This document shows, piece by piece, positions 11,300-18,612 of a stretch of DNA of 28,080 nucleotides; position 1 is the first letter of the stretch, and the number at the start of each line of letters is the position of its first letter. Below the pieces are notes generated by a model that was given only the letters and a program-made list of their open reading frames with translations, was not told the origin of the DNA and did no database searches. This DNA comes from Jimgerdemannia flammicorona (Eukaryota; Mucoromycota; Endogonomycetes; Endogonales; Endogonaceae). A program made the translations under genes and the position numbers. Where the stretch lies: positions 1-28,080 of the forward strand of contig RBNI01000663.1 in the NCBI GenBank assembly GCA_003990745.1, in the 5' to 3' direction.

Positions 11300-11649
11300 G
11301 GGTGAAGGTTGTGAGGTTTAAGCAAAGATTTGTGCAAGAAATCGACAGAGTCAAGCAATAGCCATGTTAGATTGCGGAAATCTTTCGAAAATCTCTCGTC
11401 AGACTTACTATTGCTTAAATACCTTTCACTTGTCTGCTTCGGACTTAGTAATTGGTTACTGTTTACACAATATAACACGAATTTAATCATGAATAAGAGT
11501 GAATTACTTCTCGGGTTTCACAATTGGGTAGCTTTGATCCACTGATCAAATTGCATTAAAATAAAATTTTAATTAAGTTGTAATTGTATTACTGAGCAAT
11601 TTTTCTTTTTAAGATTAGGTCAGGTGCATACTACCGATTAGAATAAAAT
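11300..11649 (-). repeat. PLE 5' terminal direct repeat
   Basis: Direct copy of 8024-8373. On its inner (ORF) side it is preceded on the plus strand by GGGGGGTTAGGGTGAAGG, so the repeat edge carries a telomere-like hexamer on the plus strand. An open frame runs through it in phase with the main ORF, but the same open stretch occurs in the 3' copy, so it is probably non-coding. Confidence 0.88.
11354..11416 (-). ncRNA. Hammerhead ribozyme motif, type I, copy 2
   Basis: Same architecture as copy 1: stem I 5' arm 11415-11408, core CTGACGA 11402-11396, stem II GAGATTTTC 11395-11387, GAAA 11386-11383, stem III 11382-11370, TA at 11369-11368, stem I 3' arm 11361-11354. Relative to copy 1, stem III gains a U-A pair in place of U-G, and the stem II loop changes from AUG to AUU; both changes leave the fold intact. 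Cutting at both motifs would release an RNA of about 3.28 kb. Confidence 0.82.
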
Positions 11650-12118
11650 TTTAATTAAGTTGTAATTATATTACTGAGTGATTTTTCTTTTTAAGATTAG
11701 GGTCAGGCGTGTGCTACCGATTAGAATAAAATTTTAATTAAGTTGTAATTGTATTACTGAGCGATTTTTCTTTTTAAGATTAGGGTCAGACACATGCTAC
11801 CAATTAGAATAAAATTTTAATTAAGTTGTAATTGTATTACTGAGCAATTTTTCTTTTTAAGATTAGGGTCAGGCATGTGCTCCCGATTAGAATAAAATTT
11901 TAATTAAGTTGTAATTGTATTACTAAGCGATTTTTCTTTTTAAGATTAGGGTCAGACGCATGCTACCGATTAGAATAAAATTTTAATTAAGTTGTAATTA
12001 TATTACTGAGCAATTTTTCTTTTTAAGATTAGGGTCAGGTGCATGCTACTGATTAGAATAAAATTTTAATTAAGTTGTAATTATATTACTGAGCGATTTT
12101 TTTTTTTAAGATTAGGGT
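11567..12118. repeat. 83-bp tandem array, about 7 units, each with a telomere-like hexamer
   Basis: The unit starts GATTAGAATAAAATTTTAAT and ends TTAGGGTCAGG plus about 12 variable bases. Starts at 11636, 11719, 11802, 11885, 11968 and 12051 give an exact 83-bp period, and a partial unit precedes them. TTAGGGTCAG occurs at 11697, 11780, 11863, 11946, 12029 and 12112 (11615 has lost one G). It forms the outer 5' part of the PLE; the 3' terminal repeat has only about one unit. Confidence 0.92.
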
Positions 12119-12134
12119 CAGGGTTAGGGTTAGG
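12112..12134 (+). repeat. Interstitial telomere-like repeat at the PLE / LINE-B2 junction
   Basis: TTAGGG, TCA, then GGGTTAGGGTTAGG on the plus strand. The last array unit's TTAGGGTCAGG runs directly into it, and LINE-B2 antisense sequence (CTTCAAGTAAG) starts at 12135. TTAGGG is the telomere repeat of most fungi. Its G-strand reads left to right. Confidence 0.85.
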
Positions 12135-12811
12135 CTTCAAGTAAGAATTTATTCGTTGTAGAGAAGAAAGAGTACATTGGAGTAACAAAAAACAAAGACT
12201 CCTAAGATGAGAAAAACAGAACAAGGCCAGCGAAGTAAACAACTAGCTAAGGAGTACAAGACAAGGCCAGAGAGGTGACCACCCTATGGACGGGCTGGAT
12301 AAAACCATTTTGTCATGGCCATAGAGATAATAAATGCAAAAAAGCAAAGAAAAGATGGGCTAAGATATAGTACACATTCGCCTGGTGCCAACTACAGGAC
12401 CGTATTGACAACCAAACACCAAATGACTGACATGAGATGAATAACTTAATGCATTCTCAACAACAAGGGAACCAACCAGGCATATGAGGGGAGAAAAAGG
12501 GATAAAGAAAATGTGTGATCACTCGATCACCCAAGCATCTTCGTAATCTTGGCCAGGTAGAACCCGACCACAAGATGGCCACCAGAATTACATATATCGT
12601 CTATAGTATGATAGGCTGTCTCGTGAAGAGTGTGAAGAGGGTAGGCGCGAAGTTCCTCCTGCCATTCATCATTGGTAAACTAATCAAGTTGTTCATCTCA
12701 ATCGGAAGAACCTTGGAACGCAGAGTACAAATCATTGAGAAGACCGCACCTGAGGAGATGGCCATAATGAAACTTATCTCCATAGGGGCAGGGGCGGGGT
12801 TAGCCAAAGTA
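12135..12811 (-). mobile_element. LINE-B2, 3' terminal 677 bp of a LINE-B element
   Basis: Aligns over its whole length with 18613-19289 of LINE-B1, with no net length change. It comprises the 3' UTR (12135-12526) and the C-terminal ORF2 coding sequence. Similarity ends at 12811, exactly one base before the MULE terminal inverted repeat. The corresponding upstream part of LINE-B is not found on the other side of the MULE. Its 3' end is fused to TTAGGG repeats. Confidence 0.88.
12527..12811 (-). pseudogene. LINE-B2 ORF2 C-terminal fragment
   Basis: Ends at a TGA (12529-12527), the same stop position as LINE-B1 ORF2. The zinc-knuckle-like motif reads Cys-Pro-Tyr-Gly...His...His...Cys, where B1 has Cys-Pro-Cys-Gly; the second Cys codon TGT has become TAT. 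The plus-strand open frame over the same bases is its antisense shadow. Confidence 0.75.
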
Positions 12812-12848
12812 GGGGGTTGTCTATAGAATATTGCAGTCATGTGGAGGT
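12812..12848 (+). repeat. MULE left terminal inverted repeat
   Basis: Starts GGGGGTTGTCTATAG and matches the reverse complement of 18382-18346 at 31 of 37 positions by hand alignment; the first 15 bases are identical. Five of the six mismatches are transitions. Confidence 0.85.
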
Positions 12849-13008
12849 GAGCTATGCTAAATTTAATATTAGTATCTATTTTTACTATCTAATTAAGGTC
12901 TCAAAATTCCTCTGAAACATCATCAAGAGTGGGAAAAAAAAAAATTACCTTCCTCCAACCTCTCCACACACCTTTATCAACCACCATACCAGCATTACTC
13001 AATCACTT

Positions 13009-15008
13009 ATGGAGCAAACTCATACACATTTTTTTAATGTAGAGGAGCCATTTGAAATTGCCGCTGAGGAATTCAAGAGTATTTGGCCTCATGTATCAAA
13101 CATATGGTCTATCATACGCAGAAATAAACCTCAAGATACAGATCATTCAGAGATATATATTTGCCGCCTGAACAAATGCTCTAAATCCAGCACATGCCAA
13201 GAGGTTATAGATGGAAAACGATGCAAGACTAGGATTCGCGATAGTGATCAGTGTTTTGCAAAAATGAAGATTACTCATCTTATGTAGACTCAGATGGTTC
13301 ATGTTGAGTGCTATGACAACAGCCCTGACCATACACATACACTGACAGAATGTAATATGCTAAAATACTCAGAGTCAATCAGAAATCTTATTGCGAATGA
13401 AGCTACAAAACTCTATTATCTACCAGACATCAGAAATACTATCAAGGATCTCATGAGCAAAACATTTGGAGAAGGATCAGGTATTGAGTATTTACATCAA
13501 AAGGAGGTTAGCAATATGCAATCAAAGTTGCGAGAACCTATTACAGCACACCTTATTGGAAGTACAAAATACATTATTGATAATCAACAAACAATTATCT
13601 ATCTGGAGTCGCAACATTATCATGTTCAGCAATTTATTCTTAATCTGACGGCATCTAGCTCATCTACATCAAACTTATCAATGGACTCACCACCACCATG
13701 ACAAGGCTTCAGCTTCGCCAGGCCTGAGCAGCTATAAAAACTTACAAAGTATGAATGATTAACACTTATTGACTCTACTCACAACACCAATAAATAGAAG
13801 TGACATCTGTTCACCTTATATATTCGTGATGGTGTTGGATGCTGGGATGTCGGTGGTCATATCTTTATTAGTAATGAAGACAGTTTAATAGTTGCAGAAG
13901 GCTTAAAAGTAATTCGGCACATGGCAACAATATGGCAGCCTTGATACATACTCTCTGATCAAAGCAATGTTGAGATGAATAGTATTGTAGTTGTATTCCC
14001 TGGTCTTCATAGCAGTGAACAGGAATGTGAAGTTCTTCTTTGCACCATATATACAATGCATACATAGATGCAGAAAATTTGGGATACTTCAACATGATCC
14101 AAGATGATCCTTGCAATGTACAAACATACACAGATTGGTTGTGATGCCATCATACAGGAGGCAATTAGAAGTTGTATAGTTCAGGATGTTACTCGATATA
14201 TAAGTAGAAATTATCAAAATACCAAGAAATAGGTACTGTGAGCATGACAACACTCACCTCTACTACTTCAAGTAACATCAACAAATGCACTGGAGTTATA
14301 CCATAGTGAGTTGAAATCAGTAACTTCTATTACCCATTGATTAATTGGTAAGAGATTCCTTTTCCACCTGCTCTCTTTTTTTTTTTAAAAAAAAAAAGAA
14401 TACTTATTAGTATCTATATTTTGACAATAGGTGCCGCCAACAAAATTGTTGAAGTTGACTACAAGAAGTATGTCACTGCTGAAAAGGTCGCTTTCACCTT
14501 CAGGACAAGCAAGATTTCACTAGCTAACATACCTGATAATAACTTGAAGGAAATACACAAGTTCCCATATCCAATCCAGCAGCTGATCGGCAATGAAGCT
14601 CTTGCTGTAATAACACAGCTGGAGAAAGGAAAGGCGCCTCCAGGTCTCGTTACAGCAGAATGTCATTGCAAGTTTTTCATACAGTACCTTATACCATGCT
14701 GTCATATTTTTCATGAGCATATATATGGAGCAACCAAGATACTCACTGCTGAAAAATGGGACACTTTCCAGCAAATATTTGCTGAGAGCAGATTCGAGAT
14801 TTACCAGAGCTGGGAGAGGGTTGAGATCGAGGAGATTTAGGCAGATATTAGACAGAAAGCAAATGCTCACCAAGGAAGGTTGAATGAGGTACTTGAGAGG
14901 ACTTGGGATCGATACTGGAGGATTGAGGAGGACGGAAATGCTGAGCAGGCTGACAACTTTGTTGAGGGTTTAGAGGTCGCTTTTGAACAAATTTTTAGGC
15001 AACAATAA
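13009..15008 (+). pseudogene. MULE transposase (zinc finger, DDE, SWIM), one intron, premature stops
   Basis: Cut-and-paste transposase, readable in one frame from ATG 13009 to the intron at 14348-14430, then in the spliced frame to TAA 15006-15008. N-terminal Cys/His finger: CRLNKCSKSSTC, then HVECYDNSPDHTHTL (about 13300-13340). The DDE domain has LIDSTHNTNK (Asp codon 13771-13773), LYIRDGVGCWDVGGHIFISN, LSDQSNVEMNSI (Asp codon 13957-13959) and FPGLHSSEQECEVLLCTI. After the intron come the SWIM zinc motif CHC...PCCH (about 14661-14708) and FHEHIYGATK. About a dozen stops are seen, mostly where Trp or Arg is expected (KYE*LTLID, NK*K*HLF, QP*YIL), plus a TAG at 14838-14840 before the final ~55 residues. 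Frame integrity with only transition-type stops indicates recent death. Confidence 0.9.
14348..14430 (+). other. Spliceosomal intron in MULE transposase, with T11A11 palindrome
   Basis: GTAAGA donor at 14348 and ACAATAG acceptor ending at 14430. Splicing joins ...LIG to AANKIV in the correct frame; without it the frame closes. Inside lies a perfect 22-bp palindrome, eleven T then eleven A (14376-14397). Confidence 0.8.
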
Positions 15009-15543
15009 TATATTTTATATGTATTTTCATATGTTGTAAGCATTGTAGTTTGGAAAAATGTATAGATATTTGTCATTTGTTAGCTTTACCAAAATATTGT
15101 TCAGTGGAATGAAGACCATGTGGCCCACTTGTTATTCTCACATGTACTAGTTAATCAGCTGAACAGGACAGGGCAACCATTAAACTATGAATAGTATATG
15201 CTTCAAGAAAGGGCCCTCTTTTTTTTTTTTTTTTTTTTTTTTTTATTCTCTACCTACCCGCTGCCTTATTCACTTTAGTGAGCTTAGACTCCAGATCCGT
15301 CATGCTTATTCACTGCCCAGTGCACATATTTACAAATCGTCAGTATTCTGATCACAGTCTCATACATCTCACCACAACGCAAAATACAAACCCTCACCTA
15401 ATAATCGTAGTCCCACTACACCCTAGTCAGATTCTCCTATGATTGCTTAATCTTGCACATCAAGTGCACAATCTTCTCCCCAATGTTCACCAGTACAGGA
15501 TGCTGTATGTAGGAGGGAATTTTATTAGTGAAAGGAAATTTCG

Positions 15544-15579
<36 letters not shown>

Positions 15580-15719
15580 GGTGGGAGAGGGGGGGGGGCT
15601 AGTATATATAAAAACAGATAGCACTGAGAAGTACGAGAAGGAGAGATTAGCAAAAAGATTAAGCCACCAGTGGGTAAGGATTGTGATTGACATACTAAAG
15701 AATAAAAAAAGTTAAAAAA
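15009..15719. other. Non-coding MULE interior with long homopolymers
   Basis: No gene recognised. Contains a 26-base T run (15219-15244) and a 33-base A run (15544-15576) followed by G-rich sequence. Open frames that read through the A run (poly-Lys or poly-Phe) are artefacts of the homopolymer. Run lengths may be unreliable in the assembly. Confidence 0.7.
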
Positions 15720-15756
15720 ATTAAGACTAAACTCACCCGCCCACTCAAACTGTGAA

Positions 15757-16794
15757 CTAGTGCTTGGCCATGAAGCTGTTGCTGAGTGCTGGGTGGAGCG
15801 ACATGTATGAGAGGAAGTACTTGAGCTCGCAATAGCACTTCTCGATGAAGGGCCTACAACCTTCTTGGGCGGTAGTTTTGGTAGCCCTGTCTTGAAGTGT
15901 AGGTAATGCTTAACCAGTAGGGCCCGCAATGCAACGAAGTCTGAGTAGCGCTTACATACACTAACCGAGGCGCCTGACCCTCTGCGCACAGTGCACATAT
16001 ATACAATATAGCTCCCATACCCGACGCCAACCCTAAGTGGGTTGGAGATAGAGACCTCTTCATGAAGGGGGCTCTGGAAGAAGAGTATTTGGTGCCGATA
16101 GACTCAGACTCATGGGACGATGTGAAGGAATGTGACGAGATGGATGACGACAATGAGGCGAAGGTCAAAGATGAGGCACATGGATACAGTACCTCCAAGG
16201 AAACCGAGCATGAGTCAAATGTAGGAGTGTAGTCATAGGCAAAGGGGGTGGTGGGTACAATCCCCCTTCTTCTTTCAAACAAATCATCATCAACATCATC
16301 AAAATCTAGTAGTAGTGAGTACAAACTGAAATTCGACCCCCTCCTCACATGTTTCCTTGTTCTAGCCCTGCCCAATGACACCAGGGTTCCAGGCCTTGGC
16401 CATCAGTATTTTCTCCATGATGGTCTCTATGCTAGAGTTGTTCCTGCCCCGCATGTGGTAGAACCCGGCCGCTATTCTGACTGGAGGGAAATCAATCTCC
16501 TCCTCTATGGTCATGCTTGTTGTCTGAGTCCAAGTCATGGCTCAGGTAGAGTTGAGGGTTGTTGTTGCTCATCCACATATTGGTATTGACAGAGGGCGAC
16601 GAGAATGAGAACAGGCTAGAATAGTACCTGCTGAGGAAACTCTCATTTGGGAGCGACGATGAGAGTGGGGATAGCTCATTCCATGATCTGGGCATGAAGG
16701 GCTCACTTTCGGGGGAGGAGGTCGCTAGAGGTGATGGAGAGCAGAGAGGACAGAGGTTGCTACTATTGGGCGAAGGCCGAGTGATGCGAGCTCA
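15757..16794 (-). pseudogene. PX-domain protein gene fragment inside the MULE
   Basis: PX domains bind phosphoinositides on endosomal and vacuolar membranes. The domain reads on the minus strand from about 16058: VSISNPLRVGVGYGSYIVYM, then the signature KRYSDFVALRALL, then GLPKLPPKKVVG. A one-base deletion near 15850-15855 shifts the frame, after which PFIEKCYCELKYFLSYMSLH and PALSNSFMAKH complete the domain to a TAG at 15757-15759. A second shift lies near 16060 (APFM / EEVSI). Upstream to about 16794 is Ser/Pro-rich coding-like sequence in shifting frames (MPRSWNELSPLSSSLPNESF at 16695-16636; EEEIDFPPVRIAAGFYHM near 16500). The spacing resembles fungal Ypt35-type PX proteins; that subfamily call is tentative. 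It runs opposite to the transposase. Confidence 0.78.
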
Positions 16795-17302
16795 CATAGG
16801 ATGAGTAGTCTTGCAAGTGGTACAGGTCTGTGTTACTAATTGTGTTATGGCTATATTCGATTTGATTTGCTCGATAGGTGGTGGACGGTGCATGTGCATC
16901 AGGGAGTTGGGAGAGTGTTTGCCAGATTTGTCGTCATTGGCGACTTGCAATGCTTTTCTGAGTGCAGATTGCAGCCTATCTATAGTGTCCTGTACATAGT
17001 CGGCCCATACCTTGGGCTCCTGGTCATAGGACTCGTCATCCATTTTGCCCCGAATCTCAACCAGGTCCTTGATGGCAGTCCTGAGTTCATGGCAGCACTC
17101 AAGCACAGCCAGGCAGTGCGACGCAAGCTCCACATCCCGGCCCAGCTTGGACAGATCAAGGTCGTCAGCTGTGGTGGCAGTGTAGACGATCTGGTCACAC
17201 TGGCAAGTTTTGGAGGCCACAAGCATAGGCTCTAAGGAGTGCCGACAGGTGTACCTCGTCTCTTAAGTATAGGAGTTCCACCTGGTCTTTTCGATATGGC
17301 CA
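16795..17302 (-). pseudogene. Unrecognised ORF inside the MULE, predicted helical
   Basis: I do not recognise this protein. An open stretch of about 145 codons (17226-16792) has a balanced composition and amphipathic helical character, with LDLSKLGRDVELASHCLAVL, then CCHELRTAIKDLVE and VWADYVQDTIDRLQSALRKA. This looks coding, unlike the neighbouring minisatellite. Upstream, ATG 17302 opens a short Pro/Gly/Thr-rich frame (MAISKRPGGTPILKRRGTPV) that ends at a TAG; a shift or intron would be needed to join the two (AG at 17264-17263 minus is a possible acceptor). The last ~45 codons look less coding and may be intron or captured junction. Probably another host-gene piece; it could belong to the PX gene's 5' end, since the frames are in phase across the stop at 16792. 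Confidence 0.45.
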
Positions 17303-17334
17303 TAGCTTCTAGTTTCAGCAAGTTACAAGGATTT

Positions 17335-18025
17335 CAAGGTAAGACAGGCGACACGGGCAAGATGCCAAAATGGGCAAAATGGGCAAGAGCAGAGCAATAC
17401 AGGCAATATGGGCAACATGGACAACATGGGCAATACGGGAAGATAGCAAGATGGCAAGATGGCAAGACGGGCGACGCAAGCAAGATGGGCAATGGGCAAT
17501 GGGCAACATGGGCAACACGGGCAACACGGGCAATACGGGCAAGATGGGAAGACGGTAAGACAGCAAGAAGACGAGATGGGCAATGCGGGCAAGATGGGCA
17601 AAACGGGCAAAATGGGCATGAACAAAGCAACACGGGCAATACGGACAACACGGGCAACACAGCAAGACGGCAAGATGGCAAGACAGCAAGACAGGCAACA
17701 TGGGCACGATGGGCAAAATGGGCAAACAGGCATAAGCAGAGCAACACGGACAACACGAGTAACATGGGCAACATGGGCAACACGGGCAAGATGGGAAGAT
17801 AGCAAGACAGCAAGAAGGCAAGACAGGCAATGCGGGCAAGATGGGCAATGGGCAAGATGGGCAACACAGGCAACATGGCAACATGGGCAACATGGCAAGA
17901 TGGGCAAGATGGCAAGATGGCAAGATGAGCAAGATGGCAAGATGGCAAGATGGCAAGACGGCAAGATGGCAAGACAGCAAGATAGCAAGATGGCAAGATG
18001 GTAAGACAGCAAGACGGGCAACACG
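17335..18025. repeat. Minisatellite of 9-bp-type units (GGGCAAYAC / GGCAAGATG)
   Basis: About 690 bp of short imperfect units such as GGGCAACAC, GGGCAATAC, GGGCAAGAT and GGCAAGATG, drifting between 8 and 10 bp. Higher-order blocks recur, for example GGGCAATGGGCAA at 17487 and 17845. Stops are rare in every frame, so several long overlapping open frames appear on both strands (Cys/Pro/Leu-rich on minus, Gly/Gln/Trp-rich on plus). These are low-complexity artefacts. It lies directly against the SMC1 fragment. Confidence 0.9.
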
Positions 18026-18049
18026 GGGGTCCTCCTGCCTGGAACCGCT

Positions 18050-18302
18050 GCAGTAGATGAGATCCTTGAGCTGAGCAGAGCAGAGGTGAGTGGACTTGAT
18101 GCCAAGGACAAATGAGATGGCATCTATAAGATTGGATTTTCCTGAAGGGTTACATGTGTAAGTCTGGGTTACATTTTCAGTGAAAGACTAACGCACCTGC
18201 TCCATTAGGGCCGATGATGCATGTAAACTTGTGAAAAGGGCCGATGACCTAGTGGCCCTTGTAAGACTTGAATTCGTAGTAGATCTTTCTCACGTATGGC
18301 AT
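18050..18302 (-). pseudogene. smc1: SMC1 (cohesin subunit) N-terminal fragment inside the MULE
   Basis: SMC1 is an ATPase of the cohesin ring. Exon 1 runs from ATG 18302 to 18197: MPYVRKIYYEFKSYKGH, a TAG where SMC1 proteins have Gln (CAG to TAG), then VIGPFHKFTCIIGPNGAG. Exon 2 (18141 to about 18050) reads KSNLIDAISFVLGIKSTHL, then CSAQLKDLIY. The Walker A GPNGAGKSN is split by a 55-nt intron between Gly and Lys and restored by splicing. The FKSYKG...IGPF...QLKDLIY spacing identifies SMC1 over other SMC proteins. Only ~70 of ~1,200 residues are present; homology stops as the minisatellite begins. The ATG is 80 bp from the MULE right terminus, so transcription from that end could run into it. 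It cannot supply SMC1 function. Confidence 0.88.
18142..18196 (-). other. Intron within the SMC1 fragment (splits Walker A)
   Basis: 55 nt, GTGCGT donor (18196-18191) and CCCTTCAG acceptor (ending 18142). Splicing gives GCA-GGA-AAA-TCC (Ala-Gly-Lys-Ser). Its presence shows the fragment came from genomic DNA or unspliced RNA, not processed mRNA. Confidence 0.85.
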
Positions 18303-18345
18303 GTCAACATTGGTATATGTTATTATTTTCTAAAAATACACCCCG

Positions 18346-18382
18346 ACCTCCGTGTGACTGTGATATGCTATAGACAACCCCC
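18346..18382 (-). repeat. MULE right terminal inverted repeat
   Basis: Reverse complement starts GGGGGTTGTCTATAG and pairs with 12812-12848 as described there. Beyond about 37 bp the similarity ends. Confidence 0.85.
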
Positions 18383-18594
18383 GAAATAAGTAGAGGTGTG
18401 TTTGTTTGTATTTGTAAAATTGTGAAATGTGAGTTATGTGACCTTTGTTAGTGCAATGAAAAAATAATTATTAAGGGGATATTTTTACCCAATGGGAGGC
18501 CTAGCTAATCAAAGTGACTGCTTTCTTAATATGGAATAGCTTCGGGCCATAAAGGCGAGTCTAGCCAAAAGGGGAAATCACGTGAGTGGCTCAG
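18383..18594. other. Unassigned AT-rich segment between MULE and LINE-B1
   Basis: About 210 bp with no gene recognised and no similarity to LINE-B sequence, although the left MULE flank is LINE-B. It leads into telomere-like repeats at 18595. Confidence 0.6.
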
Positions 18595-18612
18595 TTTAGG
18601 GTTAGAGTTAGG
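18595..18612 (+). repeat. Degenerate telomere-like repeat at LINE-B1 3' end
   Basis: TTTAGGGTTAGAGTTAGG, three hexamer-like units with two departures from TTAGGG, reading G-strand on plus. LINE-B1 antisense sequence CTTCAAGTAAG follows at 18613, the same junction as at 12134/12135. Confidence 0.78.

Larger units (their letters stand above)
8024..12134 (-). mobile_element. Penelope-like retroelement without visible endonuclease, flanked by telomere-like DNA
   Basis: A minus-strand element made of a long 5' terminal region (11300-12118, with an 83-bp array), one coding frame (11259-8437) and a direct 3' terminal repeat (8373-8024). Long direct terminal repeats, a Penelope-type RT and a hammerhead ribozyme motif in each repeat are the known hallmarks of Penelope-like elements. 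No GIY-YIG domain follows the RT, which matches the endonuclease-deficient, telomere-associated PLEs (Athena and Coprina types). The 5' outer end meets TTAGGG repeats at 12112-12134; the 3' end is joined to TTAGG-containing LINE-A2 sequence at 8015-8026. The coding frame has several stops, so the copy is dead. Confidence 0.85.
12812..18382 (+). mobile_element. Mutator-like element (MULE) carrying host-gene fragments (Pack-MULE-like)
   Basis: Inverted terminal repeats at 12812-12848 and 18346-18382 enclose 5.57 kb. The left half is a MULE transposase pseudogene on the plus strand (13009-15008). The right half (about 15009-18300) carries sequence unrelated to transposition: a PX-domain gene (minus), an unrecognised ORF (minus), a minisatellite and an SMC1 N-terminal fragment (minus) starting 80 bp inside the right end. 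Capture of host gene pieces between MULE ends is known from plant Pack-MULEs. No clear target-site duplication: the flanks share only AAGTA (12807-12811 and 18388-18392). Carrying both transposase and cargo is unusual. The alternative is a local rearrangement between two MULE ends. Confidence 0.78.

Noticed and set aside
12112..12134. A present-day chromosome end
   Set aside because: Sixteen kilobases of further sequence follow and only about three hexamers are present; this is interstitial.
12515..12826. Plus-strand 103-codon ORF, with a related frame at 19053-19361
   Set aside because: Antisense of the LINE-B C-terminal coding region, conserved only because the LINE sense frame is; the sense strand carries the CCHC-like motif.
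17335..18025. CRISPR-like array
   Set aside because: Units are 8-10 bp and contiguous without spacers, in a eukaryotic setting.
17315..18123. Several overlapping Cys/Pro-rich and Gly/Gln-rich ORFs of 180-266 codons
   Set aside because: All lie in the minisatellite and are open in several frames at once, so they reflect repeat composition, not a protein.
18050..18302. A functional host SMC1 gene
   Set aside because: Only about 70 N-terminal residues are present, with an early TAG, running into a minisatellite.
12803..18392. AAGTA as a MULE target-site duplication
   Set aside because: Only five bases match, and MULEs normally duplicate about 8-11 bp; extending to 9-10 bp gives mostly mismatches.
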